60,000 nucleotides of DNA from Takakia lepidozioides (taxonomy: Eukaryota; Streptophyta; Takakiopsida; Takakiales; Takakiaceae). The stretch's first letter is position 1; every line of letters begins with the position of its first letter. Below, piece after piece: positions 43,492 through 53,828 of this stretch. The notes under the pieces are model-generated. The model worked only from the letters and a program-made list of their open reading frames with translations. It did no database searches and was not told the DNA's origin. A program made the position numbers and the translations under genes. Where the stretch lies: assembly GCA_030704615.1 (NCBI GenBank), contig CM060731.1:55228221-55288220 (forward strand), written 5' to 3'.

Positions 43492-44187
43492 TTAATGTGG
43501 CAATAACCAAAACTCTCTTCTGTAATATCTCTCGTATATGCCTGGGTTTCTTTCAAGCTTCAATGCACCCTTAGCTATACTTGAAGTCTCTGTTACCATA
43601 TAACCATATGGCAAACAAGTCTGGAAAGCTGTTCTTGGTGTGAGTTTGATCCACAAAATATCCTTTGGAATCCAATTCTTTACCAGTAGAAGCTCTTCAT
43701 GCATATGAGTATAAACATTCACCTTTCTTTCCTCCCAGCCTTCAAACTCTACTCGCTTAATGGATAGCAATGCTATCACATAAACCAATGTTGGTAACCA
43801 ACGTGCTCTTCCTCTACAGGCCACCTGATAAATCTTTATCACTCCTTTCTCCAGACCCCATTCAGGGTCAGCATCATGCACTCTCTTAAGAATGTTTTTT
43901 TTACAACCGTCTTGCAATTCCAAAAACCTCTGCAAGAATCGTTTGGACAATCTTTCCTTCTTAGTTTCACAAGGAATTTGATTCACATCAAATTCTTTAA
44001 TTCTCCAACCACCATGATCCCACCAGATGCATGTCACATCTGGTTGTTCATGACCCAGTTCCCCAGTATGGTCGCCAAATGTCGCGCGGCTTTTACTCAC
44101 CCATCCCTTCGCTATCCGAGGCGGAAACTCCAAGATAGAAGAGTTGGAAATCTCTAAGCACTCAGCCCGCTCAGAACAATCAGTCAT
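43492..44187 (-). CDS. Retrotransposon leader ORF starting inside the LTR
   Basis: An open frame of 231 codons on the minus strand. It begins MTDCSERAECLEISNSS inside LTR c, crosses the LTR end at 44080 and the primer-binding region, then reads DHTGELGHEQPDVTCIWWDH, GVIKIYQVACRGRARWLPTL and VNVYTHMHEELLLVKNWIPK. It stops 23 bp before the gag ATG. I recognise no domain. The plus-strand copy at 51846-52395 encodes the same protein, cut by another LTR, and a third piece is inside methyltransferase copy A. Conservation of the frame between copies suggests it was translated, either as an upstream ORF or as a gag extension. Confidence 0.6.
   Translation of the reverse strand: MTDCSERAECLEISNSSILEFPPRIAKGWVSKSRATFGDHTGELGHEQPDVTCIWWDHGGWRIKEFDVNQIPCETKKERLSKRFLQRFLELQDGCKKNILKRVHDADPEWGLEKGVIKIYQVACRGRARWLPTLVYVIALLSIKRVEFEGWEERKVNVYTHMHEELLLVKNWIPKDILWIKLTPRTAFQTCLPYGYMVTETSSIAKGALKLERNPGIYERYYRREFWLLPH
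44062..44078 (-). promoter_or_regulatory. Candidate primer-binding site next to LTR c
   Basis: The minus strand reads TGGCGACCATACTGGGG starting two bases beyond the LTR end, beginning TGG as expected for pairing with a tRNA 3' CCA. I could not assign the tRNA. The identical site is at 51956-51973 on the plus strand. Confidence 0.65.
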
Positions 44188-44884
44188 GACCTACAGCTAG
44201 TGTATCATGGGGGTGTTTCCTATTTGTTTTCCTTCCCGCATTCATGTTAGCTAGTTACCTTACTGTTGGTAAATAAGTATCAGTTTGCTTCATCAATCTA
44301 TCGGATTCCATCAACTCATCCATTCATTCCACAGCTTCACTCAGATCTCTCTACACAGTGTGAGTATGAATTGTGTATCAGATTAATATCTATCAAGTAT
44401 CAGGCTAAAGACATGGAGTCTCTAATCTGCTCTACATTACAATTCTACTGCCTGCATTCATTAAGCATCAACAGATCCTCCTCCTACTCCGTGTTCTCCC
44501 TCTTTCTGCTCAGAGATACGTTCTCTCCTCATTTCCCCCTGATGTTCGAAGTCTCCCCCAAGAAGTGATCCTCCCCTCCTTCCAGCAGTGATTCCCCCCC
44601 CGAAGTGATCCAAGAATTGATCCTTTTCCAGTCCTTGCTCTTGGCATCATCTTCCTACCCGTTGTTCTAACCGTTTCCCTCACTTACCGTCATCGGTGAA
44701 CTAACATGTTCCATTCGCAGGTGTTGTTCCCCACAGTCGTTCCCTGTCCTGCTATCCGTTCCCTATGGTCGTGACAGCTGTGTCAAGCTGTGACTGGTTG
44801 TGCGACTGTGTTGGGTTGTGACTGGCTGTGTGGCTGTGTCGGCAGTGTCAGGCTGTGTCGGACTGTGACGACTGTGTTGGCTGT
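44080..44884 (-). repeat. LTR c, first part (interrupted by LTR d)
   Basis: The minus-strand LTR end (TGTCGCGCGGC as read on plus) starts at 44080. The sequence runs to its CACAGYC minisatellite, where LTR d is inserted at 44885. It resumes at 45777-45889 and is then cut by the CACTA fragment. Confidence 0.85.
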
Positions 44885-45776
44885 TGTCGCGCGGCTTTTA
44901 CTCACCCATCCCTTCGCTATTCGAGGCGGAAACTCCAAGATAGAAGAGTTGGAAATCTCTAAGTACTCAGCCCGCGCAGAACAATCAGTCATGACCTACA
45001 GCTAGTGTATCATGGGGGTGTTTCCTATTTGTTTCCCTTTTGGTATTCATGTTAGCTATCTTACCATTGATAATTAAATATCAGTTTGCTTTATCAATCT
45101 ATTGGATTCCATCAGCTCATCCATTCATGTCACAGCTTCACTCAGATCTCTCTACACAGTGTGATTGTATCGTAAAAGTATCCGATTATGATTTATCAGG
45201 TATCAGGCCGAAGCCATTGTGTCTCTAATCTGCTCTACTCATCATCTCTCTATCTTCACTTCCGTTCTTTATCTCTGCCCGATCCCCTCTTATCTATCAC
45301 CCAGAAGTCCTCCCCCGAATGATGTCCCTTCATTCCCCGTTTCTCCCTTTTATCTTCCTATCCGCGGTTCTAACCGTTTCCCTCACTAACCGTGTCTGTG
45401 AACTAACATGTTCCCTTCGCAGGTGTTGTTCCCCACAGTCGTTCCCTGTCCTACTCTTCGTTCCCTATGATCGTGACAGCTGTGTCAAGCTGTGACTGGC
45501 TGTGTGAAACTGTGACGGGCTGTGACTGGCTGTGCGACTGTGTTTGGCTGTGTGGCTGTGCCGGGCTGTGTCGGCTGTGTCGGCTGTGTCTGCTGTGACG
45601 GGCTGTGTTGGCTGTGTTGGCTGTGACGGCTGTGACGACTGTGACGGGCTGTGTAACCCCCCTCTACAGTGCGCTGCTGTCACCCCTAAGGCTCCTGTTG
45701 GTCTCAGTCTGTGCAAAAATTAAGGGTACCCTACAGATCCCGTATAAGTGTCTAAGTCCCCGACAGTCCTCTAACA
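44885..45776 (-). repeat. LTR d, complete solo LTR (892 bp) nested in LTR c
   Basis: On plus it runs from TGTCGCGCGGC to CTCTAACA, i.e. both LTR ends are present. It is flanked by GCTGT on the left and ACTGT on the right, a 4-of-5 target-site duplication. It carries no internal region, so recombination between two LTRs probably removed it. Confidence 0.85.
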
Positions 45777-45889
45777 ACTGTGTTGGGCTGTGTCGGACTG
45801 TGACGGGCTGTGTAACCCCCTTCTAAAGTGCGCTGCTGTCACCCCTAAGGCTCCTGTTGGTCTCAGTCTGTGCAAAAATTAAGGGTAAG
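45777..45889 (-). repeat. LTR c, second part
   Basis: Continuation of LTR c after the nested solo LTR: minisatellite end, GTAACCCCCTTCTAAAG, ending at TTAAGGGTA. There CACTA-derived sequence starts and the last 55 bp or so of the LTR are lost. Confidence 0.8.
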
Positions 45890-46449
45890 GAATACAAGAA
45901 AGTGATAGCCACCATAAGTGTTGTCCGAACACCAACTGGTTATGGGTCATCCCTCCGTACGAAGTTCAGCAAAGAAGACGGGGTCCATGGTTTGAAGTCT
46001 CATGACTACCACAATCTATTGAAGACATCTTGCCCATTGCAGTACGTGGGACATTGACTCCCGAGGTTCATGAGACAATCTATAGATTGGGAGGCTTGTT
46101 CCGGTGGATTTGCTCCAAAGAGTTGGAAGAAGCAGATTTTCCACGCATGAAGAAAGAGGCGGCAGAGGTAATGTATATGTTGGAGATGCACCTTCCTCCC
46201 TCCTTCTTTGACATCCAAATGCGCTTAGTAGTGCACTTAGTGGAAGAGGCTTCGATTGTCGGCCCCATTCATTCTCGGTGGATGTACTTCCTTGAGCGTT
46301 ATATAAAAACTTTGAAAGGATTTGTAAGACAAATGACGCACCCGGAGGGTAGCATGGCGGAGGGGTATATGTTGCAAGAAGCTATGTTCTATTGCACGGA
46401 GTACATGGCAAGGGTGGATGAGGAAGCCTCTCAGATGTTGAAGGAATAG
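45890..46449 (+). pseudogene. CACTA transposase-associated DUF4218 region
   Basis: Encodes GLKSHDYHNLL, then after a frame change VRGTLTPEVHETIYRLGGLF, MLEMHLPPSFFDIQMRLVVH, LVEEASIVGPIHSRWMYFLE and MTHPEGSMAEGYMLQEAMFY: the typical run of the DUF4218 domain found C-terminal to the catalytic core of plant En/Spm transposases. The frameshift is near 46030. The upstream catalytic domain is missing. Confidence 0.9.
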
Positions 46450-46476
46450 GAGGATGCATGAACCAATGACATCGTT

Positions 46477-47613
46477 TTGCCCAAAAAATCGAAGAGGGTA
46501 AAATTGCCGACCTTGGTGACTGAGCAAGCGCATGACTTCATACTGAAGAACACCCCATCCATACATGAGTGGGAGGCAAGATACAATAATCTTGTTCAGC
46601 AACGAGAGGAGGAGACGCTTGCATGGAGGCAGAACCATCCAAGGCCGGTTACTAGACGCCCACGACGAGGAGCGGGCCGCCGGAATGTTCCTTCACAAAA
46701 TTTGCCCATGGAATTGCAGCCTCTAAGTTCATTCCAATAGTGGCTTCGGGCTTCAGTTTATGACGCCGTTGCTCAAGGAGAGGTGGTTTCAGATTTGGTG
46801 CAAGACATTGCAAGGGGCCTCTCTCAATTCGTGACCTCATACACGGCGGTTTGGGTTCACGGTCGTCATTTCCGCATTCGTGCTCTTGACATGAAGCGCA
46901 AAACAACCTTTGATTCTTGCTTGTGCGCCACATATTGGCAAGACTCCGTGTGGGGCAAGGGAGATACACGACCTGCTATGAGCAAACTTGAGTACATTGG
47001 AGAGTTTGAGAGCATACTCCAACTTCAGTATACAAGGTACCGGCCTCTTCTCTTCAAGGGAAGGTGGTTCCAGCCACATCTTGTGGGGCCCTCCGCAACA
47101 CTAGTGCAAGATGTTTGTGGTTTCATGCGCGTCAATGCACATATGCTCAACCCTACTCATCGTCCCTCCAATGAGTTTTTTTCACGGCCTTCAAACATGG
47201 AACAATTTTTCTTCTCCGATGACAAAACAAGAGGGGGGAATTGGAAGGTGGTTGTGCATGTTCAGCCAAAAGGAAGACGTATCTATCATGGTCTCGGATC
47301 TCCATGGGATGAGACCATTGCGGTGGACGGAGAGACTGGTCATAATGATGCTGATGATGGAGGTTGGGTAGAGGGGGTAGAAGAGGATGATGACGCCCCG
47401 GACAATGCATCCTGGACCCTATATGATGAAGCTCTAGAAGATACGGATGTTGGAGAAGGAGACGAAGACACGGCCATTGACAACGAGGTGAAGGATGATT
47501 CGGAGGTGTCTTTTGAGGGCTGGACCATTTATGACGATGACTCTGATCACCAAGAAGACTTGCAGCTTGATGAGGATGAAGAAGTTCCGGATGATGATGT
47601 TCAAGTTGATTAG
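46477..47613 (+). pseudogene. CACTA DUF4216-like C-terminal region
   Basis: Starts with LPKKSKRVKLPTLVTEQAHD, has a TAG at 46738, then continues open to 47613 with YTAVWVHGRHFRIRALDMKR, CLCATYWQDSVWGKGDTRPA, LEYIGEFESILQLQYTRYRP and LFKGRWFQP (DUF4216-like), ending in a long acidic tail (EDTDVGEGDEDTAIDNE). It is the usual companion of DUF4218 in plant CACTA elements. One stop codon is enough to explain the break, so the copy may be fairly young. Confidence 0.85.
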
Positions 47614-47989
47614 ACACAAAATCAAAGCTACATAACAATTCTCGCACCGAACTGGACCCAACCCTTCGATTGATTGTACATGTATATGCATATTGTAGTT
47701 TATTTCTATGATTGATCAAATATGGCTGTGGCTGGTAGTCTTTCAAGAAAGAAGGCAGAGACAATGAATATGTTGGAGCAACACATACAGATGTGGTATC
47801 AAGAGAATTATCAAAATGAATGTCACAATCTACAAGAAGGTCCACAACAACAAGCTAAACCATAAAGAAAAACAAACACCCTACCCCAGTACCATATGAA
47901 AAAAAAAAAAAAAAAACTAAGAACCCCCAAAGGCCCTAAACCTAAACCTATAAAGCCCTGTCGTCGCTGCCTGCAACCCCCACGCGACG

Positions 47990-48553
47990 CGGTTTTTAGG
48001 ATTTATGAGGCCGAGGGTCGCAACCGGCGATGGCCAACTGTAGCCAACTGCAACCTGTTTTTTTGTTTTGAAAGAATGGATTTATGAGGCCGGGGGTCGC
48101 AAACGGCGATGGCAGGCCATCGCAAACTGTGACCTGTTTTTTTGTTTTGCAAGAATAGGGCAGCCGGGCAGTTTGCGACGCCCGGCCGTTGCAGGGGTCT
48201 TTTGCCTTTCATGCCACCATGCGACAGCCTGGCGTCGCAAGAAAGGGTTGCGATGAAAGAAAGGGCAAGAAAGGGTTTTTTTTTTCGGCGTGCGACGACC
48301 GGCCGTCGCCAGAAAAAGCTGCCTTCAGCCCTTCGCTGGGGGGCCACACTTGGGCGTCGCACGGAAGGGCTGCCTTTTGCCCTTCATCTGCCCGTGCGAT
48401 GGCTAGACGTCGCCGCCTGGCCCCGGCGCCAGGTGGCGACCCGCGGGGTTTGGCTGCGACGGCCCTACGTCGCAAACACGCTCCGCGGGGTTGGCGCCGC
48501 GCGGGGCGTGGGGGCGCGGCTGGCATCGCAAAACCCCCCCATTTGCTGTAGTG
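47990..48553. repeat. CACTA subterminal repeats and terminus
   Basis: Repeated GTCGCAA / TTGCGAC and CGGCCGTCGC words in both orientations (e.g. 48012, 48098, 48172, 48300, 48353, 48410, 48465), typical of transposase-binding subterminal regions. Ends TTTGCTGTAGTG. A short CCCTAAACCTAAACC stretch near 47937 resembles plant telomere repeats but is too short to mean much. Confidence 0.8.
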
Positions 48554-48990
48554 AGAAGCTCTGGAATGAATACGTTTCCGATCCCAGTCAATGGTGGAAC
48601 AATCGAGGCAAAAAGGTGAATGCCTGTTGCAAGCATACGCAAGTCAGTAAGCACTAGTGCAATAAGTAGGGTTGGGGTGTTTGATGGAACAATTCTAGGT
48701 TGTCATTGTCAACTGCTAGCAGCAAGGCAAGGATGTATGCATGATTTGTGCAGAGGCATGGATAGCTTAAGGAGCAGGGATAGAGTGTGGATCTCGATTC
48801 ATCCAAGAGGGCCGGATTTCAAGCTCTAGATTACCTATGATTCCCTGTGGATAAATAGCTACAAGAAACTTGCATGGGTAGATGGTCAACTAAAGGCAGC
48901 AGCTGCAGCGGCACAGTTGATAAAATCAGGCACCTCAACCATGACCACAACTTCTGAAAGAGGATCAAGAGAGGGAGTCCACAATGCCTC
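48554..48990 (+). pseudogene. OSB-like single-stranded-DNA-binding protein, PDF motif fragment
   Basis: An exon encodes LWNEYVSDPSQWWNNRGKK up to a GTGAAT donor near 48616. After a gap of about 190 bp comes RGPDFKL, then a TAG, then DSLWINSYKKLAWVDGQL. Together these match the PDF motif (W-x-x-F..WWDNR..PDFK..LW..WV..QL) of plant organellar single-stranded-DNA-binding proteins, which suppress recombination between organelle DNA repeats. The in-frame stop and missing OB-fold mark a fragment. A related, larger copy lies at 58910-60000. Confidence 0.65.
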
Positions 48991-48994
48991 TTCA

Positions 48995-49560
48995 GACATG
49001 TGAAGATGCTTTGTACGGCAGGTAGACTGACAGAGGCTCTACAAACTTTAATTTCAGCAGATTCAAATACGTATGTCTGTCTCTTACTTAAGTGCATCAA
49101 GATGGAAGGTCTGGAAGCTGGAAAGCAGGTGCACACTCACATTATCCAAAGTGGATTCACGCCAAATGTTTTTCTACTCAATACCCTTGTCAACATGTAT
49201 GTAAAATGCGGGAGTATCATGGATGCTCACCAAGTGTTCAACAGAATGCCTCGGCGATCTTTGATCACGTGGAATATAATGTTGGCACAATTTACCAAGC
49301 ATGGGTATGGTAGGAATGCTTCGAAGACCTATGAGCAAATGTTGCGCAAAGGGGTGATGTCACCATGGACCTCTTTCCCCTTTTCCAGAGCTCCCAGGCT
49401 TGCACACGCATTGCAAACACGAACAAATGTGATATGGTTGTCAAAGCTGGAATTGTACCAGATGTCATTCTGAACACTGCCCTGGTGGACATGTATGCCA
49501 AATGTAGGTGCATTAAGGATGCAAAGGGAGTTTTCGACATGAACGAGATGTGGTGTCGTG
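48995..49560 (+). pseudogene. PPR protein N-terminal region with internal inversion
   Basis: The frame from 49000 encodes a normal PLS-type PPR start: AGRLTEALQTL, TYVCLLLKCIKMEGLEAGKQ, SGFTPNVFLLNTLVNMYVKC, GSIMDAHQVFNRMPRRSLIT, YEQMLRKG. From about 49354 to 49440 the sequence is the reverse complement of the expected PPR coding sequence (its minus strand reads [18 protein letters not shown]). Sense PPR sequence then resumes ([20 protein letters not shown]) to about 49545. It would be an organellar RNA-binding factor; the inversion destroys the frame. Confidence 0.8.
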
Positions 49561-49617
49561 GAGTGCGATAAACTGGAGGGATCAGGAAAGTAATTTTACC
49601 ATGGTTCCTGAAGGACA

Positions 49618-50209
49618 ATGGATGATGCCGTTAAAAGAAAATCCTCGCTCAAGTGCACGCCGCCAACCAAGCAACCAAAATATTTCAAAGTGGGAGCTCA
49701 CTTGAAGATTACACCAGGTGGGTTTTCTGTTGACAATCCGCTTGTGTATTTTGCAGAAGGTCTGTATTATCCCAAGGATGGGAAAATGTACATGAAGGGC
49801 TATCGACCAGTATATGCCAATTGGACGCTGCTCCAAGACAATGCAGATTCCTTAGATGATGGGCTTGACTGTTCCCTTGAAATTGTTCTGGAGTACCCCG
49901 CAATAGTTGCAAGGTGGCTCACAAGACCAACTGTGAAGATAGACATCACCAGCCGGCGGAATGTGGACAAACCTTTTTACTTCAAACTGATGAATCTTGA
50001 GACTTCCCGATCAGTTACAAGCGACAGTGAGATGAGATCATTTCTCGGAAGAGTCTGAAAGGGTCATTGAGTGTGGCAACCCTAACTCTGATGCTGCTAT
50101 GTATCGGTGCCCAATTGTCACATGCCAAGCACCATCTGGAGTCGACGCCCTACATCTTGCGTGGGATGCTTGGCGTGTAGACTGTGGACTACATAATTCC
50201 TCTTATCAC
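49618..50209 (+). CDS. Hypothetical protein exon(s), unrecognised
   Basis: An open frame from ATG 49618 to 50058 (146 codons: VGAHLKITPGGFSVDNPLVY, EYPAIVARWLTRPTVKIDIT, VDKPFYFKLMNLETSRSV). After a one-base frame change it continues as ERVIECGNPNSDAAMYRCPI and WDAWRVDCGLHNSSYHR to a GTTGGT donor at 50209/50210. An acceptor (TCATGCAG) at 50278-50285 leads into PPR coding sequence. Composition looks like a real protein, but I recognise no family. It sits between two PPR fragments and may be a captured gene piece. Confidence 0.4.
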
Positions 50210-50285
50210 AGGTTGGTAAAAACATATTGAACATATATGATCCATTGATGTGCATTTTCTTGATTTATGTTTTCACTCATGCAGG

Positions 50286-51038
50286 CTGGTGGATACAGCT
50301 GTCAAGACATCACGGAGTGGCTATTTGCAAGCCTGGGAGCCCTGGAGAAGGGGAAAGAGGTCCATGATGACATCGTCAAAGGTAAAATTGTGCCAGATGT
50401 CATTGTGAACACTACCCTGGTGGACATGAATGCCAAATGTGGGTGCATTAAGGATGCGAACGGAGTTTTCAACACTATGACTGAACGAGATGTGGTGTCA
50501 TGGAACACGATGCTTGCAGGGTATCCACAGCAGGGACGTGGTATGGAGGCCTTGGAGACCTATGATCAAATGATGGGGGAAGGGGTGAAGCCCGACCACA
50601 TCACGTTTTTGTGCATTTGCAATGCGTGTGCAAGCCTGGCAGCTCTGGAAAAGGGCAAAGAGGTCCATGGCGACATGGTCAGAGCTGCAGTTGTACCAAA
50701 TGTCATTCTGAACAATACCCTCGTGGACATGTATGAAGGGAGTGTTTGACAGTATGGTTGAACGACATGTGGTGTCGTGGAGTGCGATGATTGCAGGATA
50801 TGCACGGCAAGCGCGCGGGATGAAGGCTTTGGAGACCTATGAGCAAATGATGTGCGAAAGGGGTGAAGCCCAAACACATGACGTTTGTTTGCATTTGCAA
50901 TGCGTGTGCAAGCCTGGCAGCCCTGGAAAAGTGCAAAGAGGTCCATGGTGACATTATCAAATCTGGAATTGCACCCGATGTCATTTTGAACACTACCCTG
51001 GTGGACATGTATGTCAAATGTGGGTGCATCGAGGATGC
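50286..51038 (+). pseudogene. PPR protein fragment, interrupted by LTR e
   Basis: PLS repeats: [100 protein letters not shown], then after frameshifts near 50735 and 50855 VSWSAMIAGYARQARGMKAL and IAPDVILNTTLVDMYVKCGC. It ends exactly where LTR e begins (51039). The repeats are very alike, suggesting recent tandem growth. Confidence 0.85.
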
Positions 51039-51953
51039 TGTTAGAGGACTGTCTGGGACTTAGACACTTATACGGGATCCGTAGGGTACCCTTAATTTTT
51101 GCACAGACTGAGACCAACAGGAGCCTTAGGGGTGACAGCAGCGCACTGTAGAGGGGGGTTACACAGCCCGTCACAGCCAACACAGCCCGTCACAGTCCGT
51201 CACAGTCGTCACAGTCGACACAGCCAACACAGCCCGTCACAGCCGACACAGCCACACAGCCAGTCACAGCCCGACACAGCCAAACACAGTCCCACAGCCA
51301 GTCACAGCTTGACACAGCTATCACGACCATAGGGAACGGAGAGCAGGACAGGGAACGACTGTGGGAAAACAACACCTGCAAATGGAACATGTTAGTTCAC
51401 GGACGACGGTTAGTGAGGGAAACGGTTAGAGCCACGGGTAGGAAGATAAATGGAGAAGCAAGGACTGAGAAGGGGGATTTTTCTTGGAAGCACTTCTGGG
51501 TCATGCATGAGAGGAGATCGGAAGCAAAGATGGAGAGCACGGTGAAGGAGGAAAGAGGATTAGTAGATGCTTGTTATATGCAAAACAATAGTGATATAGT
51601 AGAGCAGATTAGAGACACAATGGCTTCGGCCTGATACCTGATAAATCATAATCTGATACTTATACTATACAATCACACTGTGTAGAGAGATCTGAGTGAA
51701 GCTGTGGAATGAATGGATGAGTTGATGGAATCCGATAGATTGATGAAGCAAACTGATACTTAATTATCAAATGGTAAGGTAGTTAACATGAATGCGGAAA
51801 GGGAAACAAATAGGAAACACCCCCATGATACACTAGCTGTAGGTCATGACTGATTGTTCTGCGCGGGCTGAGTACTTAGAGATTTCCAACTCTTCTATCT
51901 TGGAGTTTCCGCCTCGGATAGCGAAGGGATGGGTGAGTAAAAGCCGCGCGACA
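51039..51953 (+). repeat. LTR e (915 bp)
   Basis: Runs from TGTTAGAGGACTG to AAGCCGCGCGACA, with a short CACAGYC block. It interrupts the PPR pseudogene in the codons for GCIEDA. It is followed by a primer-binding site and leader ORF, so it is the 5' LTR of an element that was later cut by LTR f. Confidence 0.9.
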
Positions 51954-52395
51954 TTTGGCGACCATACTGGGGAACTGAGTCATGAACAACCAGATGTGAC
52001 AGGCATCTGGTGGGATCATGGTGGTTGGACCATTAAAGAATTTGAAGTGAATCAAATTCCCTGTGGAACGAAGGAAGAAAGATTGTCCAAACAATTCTTT
52101 CAAAGGTTCTTGGAATTGCCAGACGGTTGTAAAGAAAATATTCTTAAGCGAGTGCATAATGCTGATCCGGAATGGGGTCTGGAGAAAGGAGTGATAAAGA
52201 TTTATCAGGTAGCCTGTAGAGGAAGAGCACGTTGGTTACCAACGTTGGTTTATGTGATAGCATTGCTATCCATTAAGCGAGTAGAGTTTGAAGGTTGGGA
52301 AGAAAGAAAGGTGAATGTTTATACTCATATGCATGAAGAGCTTGTATTAGTAAAGAATTGGATTCCAAAGGATATTTTGTGGATCAAACTCACAC
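51846..52395 (+). pseudogene. Retrotransposon leader ORF, plus-strand copy
   Basis: Starts MTDCSARAEYLEISNSS inside LTR e, crosses the LTR end (51953) and the candidate primer-binding site (51956-51973), and reads DHTGELSHEQPDVTGIWWDH, ERLSKQFFQRFLELPDGCKE, GVIKIYQVACRGRARWLPTL and VLVKNWIPKDILWIKLT. LTR f then begins at 52396. Compared with 43492-44187 the frame is fully kept over about 180 codons. No known domain. Confidence 0.6.
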
Positions 52396-52975
52396 TGTTA
52401 GAGGACTGTCGGGGACTTAGACACTTATACGGGATCTGTAGGGTACCCTTAATTTTTGCACAGACTGAGACCAACATGAGCCTTAGGGGTGACAGCAGCG
52501 CACTGTAGAGGGGGGTTACACAGCCGTCACAGCCCGTCACAGTCGTCACAGCCGACACAGCCAACACAGTCCGTCACAGTCGACACAGCCGACACAGCCC
52601 GGCACAGCCACACAGCCAAACACAGTCGCACAGCCAGTCACAGCCCGTCACAGTTTCACACAGCCAGTCACAGCTTGACACAGCTGTCACGATCATAGGG
52701 AACGAAGAGTAGGACAGGGAACGACTGTGGGGAACAACACCTGCGAAGGGAACATGGTAGTTCACAGACACGGTTAGTGAGGGAAACAGTTAGAACCGCG
52801 GATAGGAAGATAAAAGGGAGAAACGGGGAATGGAGGGAGATCATTTAGAGGAGGACTTCTTGGTGATAGAGGAGAGGGGATCGGGCAGAGATGAAGAACG
52901 GAAGTGAAGATAAAGAGATGATGAGTAGATGCTTGATATATGCAAGGCTGTAATGATATTGGAGAGGAGATTAGA
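52396..52975 (+). repeat. LTR fragment f
   Basis: Begins TGTTAGAGGACTGTCGGGG, contains a short CACAGYC block, and ends at about 52975 (GGAGATTAGAGGA), where the unrecognised 3' ORF starts in mid-protein. The last third of the LTR, the leader, gag and pol are missing. Confidence 0.85.
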
Positions 52976-53815
52976 GGAGGCAGGTACCATGTTGAGGGAA
53001 TTAATTACTTTCCAGGTTGTACATGGATTCATTTATACCAAGACCAAGGAGGTAGCAAGTATTGTCATGGGATGCGGGTTATACTACGCTGCTTGTTTTC
53101 TGGTACGTTATCACATTGAGCAACAAAAGATGCAAGCGCGCTTTCTGAGTTATTCCAGTGGGGATCATTGGGTCTTACCTTCAGTGCCACCTCATATATA
53201 CCTAAATGACGCAAAAGTTATGATGCAAAAGGATTCTCAAATTCGTTCATGGTTTCAAGCGGCCTGGAACAATTTGTCAACACAGAAATTCGGCATTGAC
53301 GATATTTTCTATAAGGGACATGTGGCATGGAAATACTTGCACGTTGCATAAGTAATTGGTACCCCACTCACCTGGACAGACAAGGAGCTCAGTGTCTACA
53401 CCAATTTTGCTGTTCAGCGGTTACACCAAGTTGTAAAATATAAACTTCCAGACATGGTAGGACAACATTGTATGCCCCAGAGGATTCCACAAAAAGTTCG
53501 AAAATTAAAACACCTGAGAGGCAATGAGGATTCTGATACAACTGTTTCTTCACCGAATTCTTTTGACATGGGAGAAGACTATGCAATTCAGATGGCAGAG
53601 AAGAAGCGACGGGGGTCTCCTATGCCTGAAAGGTTACCTCGATATCAGCCTCTAGAGGGCCTCACTTATCCAGGTAGTGTTCAAACATCTCCGTCAACCA
53701 GAGACAGACCTCGGGCTCGTACACACAGTCCGCCACGAAATTCTCAACGTCAGAAAGGTGCTCACTCACAAAGGTTTGCTAATCGCAAAAACCGTGAGGA
53801 CACGGCTTTTTGAGA
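52976..53815 (+). pseudogene. Unrecognised retrotransposon ORF upstream of 3' LTR, copy 3 (best preserved)
   Basis: Reads LITFQVVHGFIYTKTKEVAS, VRYHIEQQKMQARFLSYSSG, DHWVLPSVPPHIYLNDAKVM, FGIDDIFYKGHVAWKYLH; then after a TAA near 53350 KELSVYTNFAVQRLHQVVKY, KVRKLKHLRGNEDSDTTVSS, SPNSFDMGEDYAIQMAEKKR and a basic RS/RP-rich tail to 53813. It lies immediately upstream of the polypurine tract and LTR g. No catalytic motif is recognisable. The N-terminal part (from MASYLQ) is missing here. Confidence 0.65.
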
Positions 53816-53828
53816 GGGGAAGGGGTAA

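Larger units (their letters stand above)
45890..48553 (+). mobile_element. CACTA (En/Spm) transposon, 3' part
   Basis: Contains DUF4218-like and DUF4216-like coding regions, then a 3' region with many inverted CGTCGCA / TGCGACG words, and ends ATTTGCTGTAGTG at 48553. That is the expected CACTA terminus (CACTACAGCAAAT on the other strand). The 5' end and the catalytic transposase part are absent, cut at 45889. The end lies against an OSB-like exon. Confidence 0.9.

Noticed and set aside
47153-47845. 230-codon minus-strand ORF opposite the CACTA gene
   Set aside because: Antisense of the acidic DUF4216-like tail; no family features.
47931-47952. Interstitial telomere repeat (CCCTAAACCTAAACC)
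   Set aside because: Only two to three degenerate units within the CACTA 3' region; too short to call.
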